DNA of 64,000 bases, taken from NCBI RefSeq assembly GCF_019900845.1, contig NZ_CP074570.1:1488001-1552000 (forward strand), given 5' to 3'. The stretch comes from Paraneptunicella aestuarii (GTDB taxonomy: Bacteria > Pseudomonadota > Gammaproteobacteria > Enterobacterales > Alteromonadaceae). Position numbers and translations under genes: made by a program. Each line of letters begins with the position of its first letter. Position 1 is the stretch's first letter. Shown here in pieces: positions 41,401 to 48,295 of the stretch. The notes below the pieces were generated by a model that saw nothing but the letters and a program-made list of their open reading frames with translations, searched no databases and was not told the origin of the DNA.

Positions 41401-44400
41401 TGTTGAAGACCTGTCTAGCTTGTCGGACTCAGAACAGCAAGAGCGTATCGAAGCCATTCGCGCCGCAGATAAAGCACAAGGGTTTAATGTTGAGCAAGCG
41501 CCTTTGATGCGTTTTAGTTTGCTAAATCTGGAGCAGGGAAAAGCTCAGAGACAAGTGTTCATCTGGTCGCATCATCATGCGTTATTGGATGGTTGGAGTA
41601 AGCCCATTGTTTTTGGTGAACTCACGCAAATTTATGGTTTCTTGTCGCAGTGGCAAGAAGATGGAAAGGCGCTGAATGAGGCCACCCTTGCCGATATTGA
41701 GCAAGTGTTAAAACCGCATCGTCCTTTCAGTGATTATGTCGACTGGCTGGATAAACGTTCGGTTAAACAAGGCAGAGCTTTTTGGAAAGACCAACTTGCC
41801 AGTGTCGAAGCGGCAACGCCATTACCTTTGGTGACGGAATCGGCTCGAAATGCGCGTGTTGCTGGTGAATACCTGAAACACAGTGTGCTGTTAAGCGAGT
41901 CTGAAACCGAGCAATTACAGCAGCTCGCACGGAAAACCCATACCACGGTGAATGTGATTGTTCAGGCCTGTTGGTCGTTATTGCTGTCGGCTTACAGTGG
42001 ACAGCAACAGGTGGTATTTGGCGCGACCACCTCGGGTCGTCCGGCTGAGCTGGTGGGTGTTGAGGAAATGGTGGGGCTGTTTATCAACACTATACCTGTC
42101 GTCATTGATGTCGATGCCCAGCAAACCGTGGGCGAATGGCTACAGCAAATCCACGCTTTAATGACCGAGCGAGAAGCGCACAGCGATGTGCCACTGGTGG
42201 AGATTCTGCGTCAGTCTCCGGTGAAACAAGGGCTGTTTGACAGTTTACTGGTGTTTGAAAACTACCCCATTGATGAAGCGATTGGGCAACGGGTCAATGA
42301 AGCGTCAATCGGCATTGAAACCGTGAACTCTTTTGAGGGAACCAACTACGGTATTAGCCTGTTGGTGAACATGGCTGCGCAATTGGCGGTGAACTTTGAA
42401 GTGCAAGCTGGCTTGCTGACGCAGCAAAGCATTGAGCAAATCGCACGCCATATGAAGCAGCTATTGTTGGATATGGTAAACCGTGCTCAAGAGCCTGTTT
42501 CAAAGGTGGTGATGTTATCCAGTGATGATTTCCGCCATTTGGCGGCTGGCATACATTCCGAGCCTGTACAGTTTGACCGGGATGCCACCATTTATCAGCA
42601 GTTTGAAGCGCAAGCTGCCAAAACACCGCAAGCCATTGCGCTGGTTTATGAAAGCCAGTCGCTGACCTATAAAGAGCTAAACGCTCGTGCTAACCAGTTA
42701 GCACATTATTTGATTGCTCAAGGTGTGCAAGCTGACGAGCGAGTAGCCTTGTTTATGGAACGCTCTTTGGAAATGGTCATTGCGATGTTGGCGGTGGTCA
42801 AAGCGGGAGGGGCTTACTTGCCCATCGATCCAGATTTCCCCGATGCGCGCATTGCCTACATGCTGGAAGATTCTGGCGCTCGTATTTTGCTGACACAAAG
42901 CCACTTGCAGGCGAAGGTTGCCAAGATCATTGATGAAAGTATTGATTCCAGTAAAGCCGATATACAAATGCTGGCATTGGATGAGCAATCCCGCATTTGG
43001 AGCGATCTGCAAACCCATAACCCGCAGCGTGAAGGCATTACTTCGCAGAATCTGGCTTATGTGATTTATACCTCCGGCTCCACAGGAAACCCCAAAGGCG
43101 TGATGTTGTCGCATCAGGCATTGGTGAACCGTATTGACTGGATGCATCGCGAATATGGATGCTCTGCACAAGACATTATTTTGCAGAAAACGCCTTATAG
43201 CTTTGACGTGTCGGTGTGGGAGTTCTTCTGGCCGTTAATTAAAGGTGCGAAGTTGGTGATGGCGAAGCCGGGCGGGCATAAGCAACCGGATTATTTGGCT
43301 GAAATCATTAAAGCCCACGGCGTGACTAAATTGCACTTTGTGCCTTCCATGTTGTCGAGTGTGTTAGCGACTAATGCTCTGGCTGAATGTAGCAGTATTC
43401 AGCAAGTGTTTTGTAGTGGCGAGGCGTTATTGCCGAGTCAGGTGCAAGGTTTCTATCAGATGTTACCTCATGCGCAATTGCATAACTTATACGGGCCAAC
43501 GGAAGCGGCAATTGATGTCAGCTATTTTGATTGTTCGGCACTGGTACAGGATGCTACAGCGACGGTTCCTATCGGCAAACCCATCCAGAATATTCAGCTT
43601 TATGTGTTTGATGCCGCGATGCGTCTGGTTCCGCCGGGCGCCGTTGGTGAGTTGCACATTGGTGGTGTGGGTTTGGCGCGAGGTTATTTAAATCGTGAAC
43701 AACTCACCGCTGAAAAATTCATTCAGAATCCTTTAGTGGCAATGTCTGAATTGCCTGAGCGATTATATAAAACCGGCGATTTAGTACGCCAGCTAGAGGA
43801 CGGCAATCTGGAATATCTGGGGCGCATGGATGATCAGGTGAAAATCCGGGGTTTCCGAATTGAGTTAGGCGAGATTGAAGCTCTGCTTAATGACTATGTG
43901 GGTTTACAGCAGGCTGTTGTTATTGCCAGGGAAAGCCGCATCGGCTCAGAGCAGAAGCAAAGCAACAAATATCTGGTCGCCTATTTTGTTTCTGCTCAAC
44001 CTAATGTGGTTGAAGCTGAATTGGTGGCGGAATTAAAAGAGTGGTTATCGGGACGTTTACCGGATTACATGATCCCGACTGCGTTTGTGCGCATGGACAG
44101 CATTCCGCTAACCTCCAATGGCAAGGTGAATCGACGTAGCTTGCCGGAGCCGCAATTTGCAGTGGCTGAGTCTGAATATATTGCACCCAGAACCAGTACC
44201 GAAAAAGCCATTTGCGCAGTGTGGCAACAGGTGTTGGGCGTTGAACGTGTTGGTGTTACCGATAACTTCTTCCAGTTGGGTGGTGACTCACTGCAAATGA
44301 TTGTGCTTAAGTCCTCATTGAAACATGCCGGTTTCGATCTGGATTTGGCTGAGTTCACTAAACATCCTTATATTGCTTCGGTTTATGCTTCTGGGGAGAG

Positions 44401-45817
44401 CCTGCCTCGTGAAGAAAATCAGGAAAGAGATGATTTATCATTAACTGTCTCCAAGCCTGAAATAAACCCGGGATCGGGGCGTCGATATCTGTTCCTGCCG
44501 CCGAATCAACGTCGTTCTTTTGCTACCAAAGACGATAATCGTAATCAGTTTACGGCGTCGATTATGGATCGCATTTATCTGGAGTATCCAGAAGAAACCA
44601 TTGAAAAAGCGGTGCGCAAAATTGGTCAGATCCACGATGCGTTACGAGTGCGATCTGAGTGTGTTGATGGGGTTTGGGCGCAGTATATCGAAGACGAGTT
44701 TAGATACGGCTTACACATTCATGATTTATCGGAGTTGGACGAACAGAGTCAAATAGATTTTATCGTGAAAACCTGTAAGGCCAGCAATGAAGGCATGGAT
44801 ATTCTGAGTGGCTTGCTGTTCCATCTCGCGCTGTTTAAGAAGGACGATTCCAATTGGTATACCGGGTTCTTTGTTCTGCATCACACCATGGCTGATGGCG
44901 TGTGTTTCAACATCATTATGGAAGATCTTAAACGCGCGATTGTTGATGAATCTTATGGCGTGGATGCTGAATCAAAAGACAGCAGCGCCAGCCTTGCTGA
45001 TGCCAGAGCCAAGTATTCTGATTACTGTGAAATGTGGCGTGAATTTTCGTCGTCAGAACAGTTTTTACAGAATATAGACGCTTTTGCCCAAGACCCGGAG
45101 AAAACTGCATCGACCGATTTCTACATTGATAATCGAGTTGATTTTATCGGTGCTGACCAGCAGGAGCAGAAGTTTAAGGTGGATGTGGGCGAGGAAATAC
45201 TGCGCTTACATACCCGGGATGTTCATGCCATTGCACTCGCTGCGGTGTCGAAGGCGGTCGCGGCTGGAACCGATGTGCAGCATGTGTCTTATCGTGTGTT
45301 GAATCATGGTCGTGATTATTCCTTCTTCAGTGATTTGGACTTCAGTGAAACCGTTGGGTGGTTTGCTACGGAACTGCCTTTATGGGTGGCGATAAAAGAC
45401 ATCTACGATAAGGATGCGATCAAAACGATTATTCACGACATCGACAATGTAAAAGAAAGCGGCCTGGCTTATACCATGGGGATTTTCCATGATGACCCGG
45501 TGGTACAGGCTAAAGCACGGCAAGTACCTATTCCTCAAATTATCTTCAATTACATCAATATTGAATCGCAAGAAGATCATATGACTCAGGACGAGGATTT
45601 TCCTGAACGCAAAGCGGTGCATAAAGCGTTGACTTACGCCAGCAATGATTCGGTGAAGGATTTTAGATTCTTTATTGAAGTGAATTACGACAAGAAATAC
45701 CGTCGCTTGTATATCAAGTGGCAATACAGCAAAGCGCAATATCATAGCGAGACGATTAAGCGCTTCCAGCGGTTGTTTGAGAAAACACTCATGGAGGCGG
45801 CCAATGCTCAAGGATAA
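32414..45817 (+). CDS. NRPS 3: docking-C-A(basic?)-T-C-A(Asn-like)-T-E-C-A(Ser)-T-Cterm
   Basis: A 4467-aa trimodular NRPS. A TubC-type docking domain (1-60, basic hairpin VLVKGDK) matches the acidic tail of NRPS2. Module 1: C (HHIASDGWS near 210), A code DVWQMIGDDK with an unusual GFGPSEASDD segment, T (GGHS near 1178). Two acidic pocket residues suggest a basic substrate, perhaps diaminobutyrate. Module 2: C (HHIASDGWS near 1385), A code DAGKVAEVGK, closest to the Asn code (DLTKxGEVGK), T (GGDS near 2355), E (HHLAVDGVSW near 2553). Module 3: C of the post-epimerase type (HHALLDGWS near 3052), A code DVWHFSLIDK (Ser), T (GGDS near 3955). It ends in a divergent condensation-superfamily domain (HHTMADG near 4154; ETVGWFATELP; IIFNYI) with E-like motifs. 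No thioesterase or reductase is present. Confidence 0.93.
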   Translation: MKLIELMSQCRDLGIKLGVKDDKVLVKGDKSLLTPELIAAIKNNKAEILAWFSDQQFTSVADIEPISRDKDLPLSYAQQRLWFIDRMDGASTQFNMPSEFIVEGAFNTQIASDVIRQIIARHETLRTVFVEQDGEPKQVIRESFDFHLKTLDLSHLTPQQQQAKLHHIVLQERAQSFALDKDLMLRATWVILQSGRGVANVQNKGLLAFNMHHIASDGWSMGLLVREFIEGYQRLIHKGDLSEHCDLAIQYADFAYWQNQFLAKDNPNGAKRQLEYWRKQLSEAPTVHSLALDYPRPEQKSHQGGVVRSQLSASATHRLLEFAKARQLSPFMLLHSMLALLISRHSHSHDIMLGTPVANRMRPELEPIIGFFVNSLVLRINTDFAEIDDYLQHIRQVNLDAQANQDVPFEHLLDECQVERVMAHTPLFQIMLSMNTNQRADLQLPELRFQEYQFDDQSQAWTANFDLELKVELNGINDREARDDRDPAEQELHFSWVYDKSLFKEERIQSFDAQFHRLLKALTGNQSRSSGKLYDLQMLGDEDIHQLLHTFNSPRRDYPLDTRVHQWFEQQVERTPEAIALVYDDVRLTYAQLNERANRVAHFLIEQGIGNNDLVGIYAYRSDDFLVGMLAAMKAGGAYVPLDPTNPMERLAYMIEDAQAKVVLTQTRLLSASDPLLDSSVLFEKLPKQCVRACLDDAAFWQRYAQHNPDVPGTGADYAYMIYTSGSTGRPKGALVHHAGAVNHIVAEFELLGFMLQEQQEQKAQQEQKEKYDQLAPHHFLQSAASSSDVSVWQFLAPVISGGKTVVLDDMTDLPKLVRLLQQEQVHLIQTAPAVLQVLVEYLQAQSQKHVSQLPDLKWLMIIAEPCPVPLINQWFELEPNIPVMNGFGPSEASDDITAFVMRKSLDERLTSIPIGKPIPNMTLYVMDEHQRLLPPGAIGELCVSGVGVGPGYWQNPERTASSFVANPYQDYPGIKAPGADSRKLYRTGDLGRWITTGEFAGELEFVGRIDHQVKIRGFRIEIGEIEHQLSLCDGVANQVVLVRQDNVNERAGNEAGDKYLTAYLIPENASFVTDLQRQANWLQQVQTRLQAQLPGYMVPTAYVVMARFPLTPADKIDKKALPAPEQKIASAQRAPLKTATELWLAATWQALLKLKADENEGQLPGALVGANDNFFQLGGHSILVVRLVARVRDKFAIELPVKAVFQHPQLNELAAYIDSLLGDDTTAGAAGEQFMQNAVQNAMQKSIQAMPATIKRLPLSYAQQRLWVIDKVDGNSVQYNMPKALKVNGEFNVAVAAKAISRIIERHEPLRTVFAEIDGEAVQIIRDAVPFSLQQIDLTSCVNPEPLIKAHINNEAYTPFNLASDVMLRARWLQTSAQQGVLLFNMHHIASDGWSLGVLVNEFVAWYRYFLLAEEAESTPSFEFNEPLPELAIRYADYAYWQREFLSSLGRALNKPQDKESNLGEQLSYWCKQLQDLPVVHSLPLDFARPTQKQHEGGVLHSQLSVQFANELQSVAVEQSVTPFMLIHAALAMVLSRHSNTQDIVIGTPVANRMQQELEPLIGFFVNTLVLRANTQFEVLADYLAHIRQVNLDAQANQDIPFELLVEQVQAPRSLQHTPLFQILLMMDNTEKQEQSLPGLHFSAIPEEEKAAKFDLSLSVDVNVSGSDAGVKFSWVYDKSLFTGGRIETLNDHLQRLLQSMVQLLSKASSSANVNAKSVRLTELSMLSASELNFLQYELNASQREFPQDTLVHELFEQQVQRVPDNIAVRFRPSEEPLDREQRMTYDELNCAANRVAWYLRSQGVSVGSLVGIRLNRSCDMLIAVLAVLKAGAAYVPFDPEHPVARLNWVVEDTGLAHMLTDSELAKGFDIPDSIQVINLDCPTFISALLQSSQDDPDANPGRLVDVDLDQEKDKEHKLTPDSLAYVIYTSGSTGKPKGVQVSHRNAVNFLSFATREFMPEHIEGAVVSSSLAFDATVGSLYPPLCCGQYVEILPDDASILERLEDVLLHDTRSLMYKITPAHLEAIASKDLLPVNTSSRHLLVIAGEQLLSRNMYRWMHELLPNGIYVNEYGPTETTVGATTYWGLTPSKVAPDSPHAVPIGKPLDNTRLYILDAQQNVVPFGAIGELYIGGAGLSRGYINRPELNRDKFVHKTFADGLQEALYRTGDLVRYQESGNVEFIGRVDHQVKIRGLRIELGEIDYLLTQQESVRQAVVIAVDEVQNEQAQTQTQARKQTHLVAYIVPEHGNASKMLSDEALWSNWIDTTRQYLQSQLPPYMVPNFFIALKELPLNVNGKVDRHALPKPNFEAYWQQMETRFVAPVSEIESQLQGIWASVLKTSAGKLSVSANFFELGGDSILSIQVVSRAAKQGLYFTVKDLFKAQTIRQLAPVVRTEQAVNAPQDAVTGEQILLPVQKRFFQNEADLHHYNQAMLLNTPIDFDERSLLSLVRKLIDRHDALRLKFRRLDIDKGTRWQGHYAPMSSTMLENAIAISDWPIASFEGIEEKATQYQQALDPEQGKMLKVVYFRPEGQCSTTRGESRIKCMGRLLIVIHHLAVDGVSWRILLDDLDTLYQQWREGTQLTLSAKTSSYQQWGEWLQAYRNGEVIDKEQEYWAIEARKQVPQLSSLPCVSSCVHEPDSLELGEIEEAQTPVSVASFSLDAALTQELLSTSHQAYRTRVNELLLSGLLLGIQQWSGEQTIRIDLESHGREEINPALDVSQTVGWFTSVYPLVLQSLLSVDSGKQDRTARLENLICDVKEQYRAVPNQGIGFGVLKYLSSIDPFVELPESEILFNYLGQFDQVVSDTSEEQVKRAFTLAKESSGQAIGLGRLPHYPLVFNGMVVNEQLTFHLTYDNERFSASAMHNLLNCFEQALSELVAYCRTVQQGRYTPSDFPLAKISPSELNDWQVKYPQIEQLLPATGMQQGMLFQGLLHSGTYVTQTLLRAQGLQLDVLQYAWQWLAKRHALFRTAFVGLETGNAHQLVLPEVDLPWHVEDLSSLSDSEQQERIEAIRAADKAQGFNVEQAPLMRFSLLNLEQGKAQRQVFIWSHHHALLDGWSKPIVFGELTQIYGFLSQWQEDGKALNEATLADIEQVLKPHRPFSDYVDWLDKRSVKQGRAFWKDQLASVEAATPLPLVTESARNARVAGEYLKHSVLLSESETEQLQQLARKTHTTVNVIVQACWSLLLSAYSGQQQVVFGATTSGRPAELVGVEEMVGLFINTIPVVIDVDAQQTVGEWLQQIHALMTEREAHSDVPLVEILRQSPVKQGLFDSLLVFENYPIDEAIGQRVNEASIGIETVNSFEGTNYGISLLVNMAAQLAVNFEVQAGLLTQQSIEQIARHMKQLLLDMVNRAQEPVSKVVMLSSDDFRHLAAGIHSEPVQFDRDATIYQQFEAQAAKTPQAIALVYESQSLTYKELNARANQLAHYLIAQGVQADERVALFMERSLEMVIAMLAVVKAGGAYLPIDPDFPDARIAYMLEDSGARILLTQSHLQAKVAKIIDESIDSSKADIQMLALDEQSRIWSDLQTHNPQREGITSQNLAYVIYTSGSTGNPKGVMLSHQALVNRIDWMHREYGCSAQDIILQKTPYSFDVSVWEFFWPLIKGAKLVMAKPGGHKQPDYLAEIIKAHGVTKLHFVPSMLSSVLATNALAECSSIQQVFCSGEALLPSQVQGFYQMLPHAQLHNLYGPTEAAIDVSYFDCSALVQDATATVPIGKPIQNIQLYVFDAAMRLVPPGAVGELHIGGVGLARGYLNREQLTAEKFIQNPLVAMSELPERLYKTGDLVRQLEDGNLEYLGRMDDQVKIRGFRIELGEIEALLNDYVGLQQAVVIARESRIGSEQKQSNKYLVAYFVSAQPNVVEAELVAELKEWLSGRLPDYMIPTAFVRMDSIPLTSNGKVNRRSLPEPQFAVAESEYIAPRTSTEKAICAVWQQVLGVERVGVTDNFFQLGGDSLQMIVLKSSLKHAGFDLDLAEFTKHPYIASVYASGESLPREENQERDDLSLTVSKPEINPGSGRRYLFLPPNQRRSFATKDDNRNQFTASIMDRIYLEYPEETIEKAVRKIGQIHDALRVRSECVDGVWAQYIEDEFRYGLHIHDLSELDEQSQIDFIVKTCKASNEGMDILSGLLFHLALFKKDDSNWYTGFFVLHHTMADGVCFNIIMEDLKRAIVDESYGVDAESKDSSASLADARAKYSDYCEMWREFSSSEQFLQNIDAFAQDPEKTASTDFYIDNRVDFIGADQQEQKFKVDVGEEILRLHTRDVHAIALAAVSKAVAAGTDVQHVSYRVLNHGRDYSFFSDLDFSETVGWFATELPLWVAIKDIYDKDAIKTIIHDIDNVKESGLAYTMGIFHDDPVVQAKARQVPIPQIIFNYINIESQEDHMTQDEDFPERKAVHKALTYASNDSVKDFRFFIEVNYDKKYRRLYIKWQYSKAQYHSETIKRFQRLFEKTLMEAANAQG

Positions 45818-46715
45818 TAAAAACTGTCGAAAGATTCGGGTGCTTCAGGGGCATATTGATGCGCAAGAATTCCATCATCAACACTTGGCGCTGAATCTTC
45901 CCTTGTTGGTGAAAGGTTACGCCAATCAATGGCGAGCCACTCAGTGTTGGGGAACGGAATATTTCAGGCAGAAGATGGGGCAGTCTCAAGTTGTCACCAA
46001 GGAGTTTAAACCTGGTGGTGAAATCGTCATGGGAAAAATGCCACTCAATGAGTACATGGATAGTGTGGATGATTTTGAATACCGAACCGCTAATGGTGAC
46101 TCGCGCCGAATCCGTCCGGCCTATTGGCATGATGTGCCAATATTCGAGCTTTTTCCTGAGCTTATCGCTGACGCCGAGCCTTTTCAGGCAGACTTGCTGC
46201 CCCGGTTCTATCAGCGTGACTGGCATCGTTATGTGCAGTTTTTTATGAGTTCTGCCGAGAGCGTGACCAAGCTGCATTTCGATACGTTGCGTACACATAA
46301 CGTGTTCTTCCAGATCAAAGGCACTAAAGAATGGGTGCTCTATCCGCCGGAAGATATGTATCGCTGTGGTCGTAATAGTTGGCGTTGGTTTGATATCGAC
46401 CCCGATAACCCTGACGTTGATTCTTACCCTGAATATGCATTAGCGCAGCCGATACGTGTTCGCGTTGAGCCCGGCGATATGCTCTATATTCCCCCGGGAA
46501 CTCTGCATCATGTAAAAAGCCTGGATACCTGCATTTCCTTCAATATTGATTTTCACACGCCTGAGAGTGTGATGGACAGCTTTCGTTATATCCGCAAAGG
46601 GATGCCGAAAAAGGTGGTGTATTACAACCTGGTTTCTGCCTTGGGAGTGATCGCGGGACTGCCTTCGCGATGGGTATTTCCTTTTTATAAGTCGTATCTG
46701 AATTTTGTTAGTTAG
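45804..46715 (+). CDS. JmjC/cupin_8-type Fe(II)/2-oxoglutarate oxygenase
   Basis: A 303-aa protein of the cupin_8/JmjC group (FIH-like hydroxylases). The iron ligands are visible as LHFD (His158, Asp160) and PPGTLHHV (His235, or His236). FQIKGTKEWVLYPP supplies lysines expected near 2-oxoglutarate, and VEPGDMLYIPPG is the classic strand before the distal His. It overlaps the end of NRPS3: the ATG at 45804 has GGAGG 6 bp before it, better than the TTG at 45777. It probably hydroxylates a carrier-bound residue or the peptide. Most NRPS beta-hydroxylases are TauD/SyrP-like, so a JmjC type is less usual. The target residue cannot be told; the Asn-like, Dab or Ser residues are all candidates. Confidence 0.85.
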   Translation: MLKDNKNCRKIRVLQGHIDAQEFHHQHLALNLPLLVKGYANQWRATQCWGTEYFRQKMGQSQVVTKEFKPGGEIVMGKMPLNEYMDSVDDFEYRTANGDSRRIRPAYWHDVPIFELFPELIADAEPFQADLLPRFYQRDWHRYVQFFMSSAESVTKLHFDTLRTHNVFFQIKGTKEWVLYPPEDMYRCGRNSWRWFDIDPDNPDVDSYPEYALAQPIRVRVEPGDMLYIPPGTLHHVKSLDTCISFNIDFHTPESVMDSFRYIRKGMPKKVVYYNLVSALGVIAGLPSRWVFPFYKSYLNFVS

Positions 46716-46754
46716 CAGATTGTCAGTTAGCAGAGTCTTAGCTAGCAGAGTGAA
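46710..46754 (+). repeat. Three 15-bp tandem repeats across the oxygenase stop codon
   Basis: Units AGTTAGCAGATTGTC (46710), AGTTAGCAGAGTCTT (46725) and AGCTAGCAGAGTGAA (46740) repeat head to tail. The first includes the TAG stop of the upstream gene; every unit brings another in-frame TAG. It looks like slippage duplication. Confidence 0.75.
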
Positions 46755-46812
46755 GTGACGAATGAGCGCCTTTTATCAAAATATAAAAATAAGTGTGTAG
46801 GATGGTGTGACA

Positions 46813-48192
46813 ATGATTTTTGAACAATATGAATCCAATGTACAAAGCTATGCCAGAAGTTTTCCCGCCGTATTTTCCAAGGCGCAAGGCGCTATTTTAA
46901 CGGACGAGGAAGGTAGGGAATATATTGATTTTCTGGCTGGGGCGGGCTCGCTCAACTATGGACACAACCACCCGGAAATAAAGCACCATCTGGTTGAGTA
47001 TCTGCAGAACGATAATATTTGCCACAGTCTGGATTTGCACACAGTGGCAAAGCGTGAATTTCTGGATACCTTTGCCCGTTTGATTTTGCAACCTCGGGGG
47101 TTGAACTACAAGTTTCAGTTTACCGGGCCTACCGGTACCAATGCTGTGGAAGCAGCAATGAAACTGGCGCGTAAGGTAACTGGGCGAACTAACATCGTTT
47201 CGTTTACCAATGGCTTTCATGGTGTCACGTTAGGCTCGTTGGCAGCCGCAGGGAATAGTTTCTATCGTAATTCTGCCGGAGTTTCGACAAACAACATCAC
47301 GTTTATGCCTTACGATGGTTATTTGGGGGAGGATGTCGATACCATTGAGGTGTTGCAAAAGTCCCTACGCGATAGCAGTAGTGGTTTGGATTTACCGGCT
47401 GCGGTGATTGTTGAAACGGTACAGGGTGAGGGCGGCGTTAATGTCGCCAGCGACTTTTGGCTCCAGCGTTTGGCGCAAGTATGTAAGCAATATCAGATTT
47501 TGTTGATCGTGGATGATATTCAATCTGGTTGTGGCCGCACCGGGCGTTTTTTCAGCTTTGAACAAGCCGGGATCGAACCGGATATCATTGTGTTATCCAA
47601 ATCCCTCAGTGGCTATGGTTTACCGATGTCACTGGTGTTATTCAAACCAGAATTAGATGCCTGGAAACCCGGTGAGCACAACGGCACGTTTCGAGGCAAT
47701 AACCCTGCTTTTGTTACAGCAACAGCAGCATTGAATCTGTTTTGGCAAGACGAACAATTTAGTCAAAGCCTTAAGCATAAAGCTAATATTTTAGAGCAGA
47801 GCTTATCTGAATTAGCGAACGAGCTGAGTCAATATCTGAATGAATCCCGACTGCAACAAGTGGCGTTGGAGCCGGTTTTATCAAAACCTGTGATTTTTAG
47901 ACGACGAGGTCGGGGGTTAATGCAAGCGTTATGTTGTCCAAATGGTGACATTGCTGATGCCATTTCGGAAGCGGCATTTCAGCAAGGGCTTATCATTGAA
48001 ACCTGTGGCGCAGGGGGCAACATTTTGAAGCTGTTAATGCCACTGACCATTGAAGAAAACGTGATGCTTAAAGGTTTGGCGATATTGCGGCAGGCTGGTT
48101 TGCATGTTTTGGGTACTGAGGGTATGGCAAAAGACATTCCGGAAAGAGATTTGGATACAGATAGTACATCTTGTGACAGGGAAATTGCTTGA
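46813..48192 (+). CDS. L-2,4-diaminobutyrate--2-oxoglutarate aminotransferase (EctB/PvdH-like)
   Basis: A class III PLP aminotransferase of 459 aa that makes L-2,4-diaminobutyrate (Dab) from aspartate semialdehyde with glutamate as amino donor. Family marks are FPAVFSKAQGA, FTGPTGTNAVEAAMKLAR, the Lys263 Schiff base in VLSKSLSGYGLPMSLVLFKP and KPGEHNGTFRGNNPAF, all close to EctB and PvdH. No ectA or ectC is nearby, so ectoine synthesis is not the purpose; supply of Dab to the NRPS is the natural reading. It lies about 90 bp after the oxygenase gene and is the last gene of the cluster. AGGA (46799) precedes; a GTG at 46807 is an alternative start. The C-terminus (about 20 residues) is longer than usual and polar. 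Confidence 0.92.
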   Translation: MIFEQYESNVQSYARSFPAVFSKAQGAILTDEEGREYIDFLAGAGSLNYGHNHPEIKHHLVEYLQNDNICHSLDLHTVAKREFLDTFARLILQPRGLNYKFQFTGPTGTNAVEAAMKLARKVTGRTNIVSFTNGFHGVTLGSLAAAGNSFYRNSAGVSTNNITFMPYDGYLGEDVDTIEVLQKSLRDSSSGLDLPAAVIVETVQGEGGVNVASDFWLQRLAQVCKQYQILLIVDDIQSGCGRTGRFFSFEQAGIEPDIIVLSKSLSGYGLPMSLVLFKPELDAWKPGEHNGTFRGNNPAFVTATAALNLFWQDEQFSQSLKHKANILEQSLSELANELSQYLNESRLQQVALEPVLSKPVIFRRRGRGLMQALCCPNGDIADAISEAAFQQGLIIETCGAGGNILKLLMPLTIEENVMLKGLAILRQAGLHVLGTEGMAKDIPERDLDTDSTSCDREIA

Positions 48193-48221
48193 ACGCGCTG
48201 TTTAGAGCCGCAGAAAAAGAT

Positions 48222-48255
48222 AAAAAAATGCCGCCCGATGGAGGTCAAGGCGGCA
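48222..48255 (-). terminator. Rho-independent terminator of nhaA
   Basis: Read on the minus strand, TGCCGCC (48249-48255) and GGCGGCA (48229-48235) form a 7-bp GC-rich stem followed by TTTTTTT (48228-48222). It lies 40 bp after the nhaA stop. On the plus strand it has no T-run, though the hairpin could also stabilise the 3' end of the aminotransferase transcript. Confidence 0.85.
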
Positions 48256-48295
48256 AACAACTGCTTGGGATAGCGAGTTATAGTGCTAAATATGC

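Noticed and set aside
45789..46298. Minus-strand frame of 169 aa over the oxygenase gene
   Set aside because: It is a shadow of the plus-strand gene, which has iron-binding motifs and a good SD.
46813..48192. Ectoine biosynthesis gene ectB
   Set aside because: ectA and ectC are absent and the gene ends an NRPS operon; Dab supply to the NRPS is more likely.
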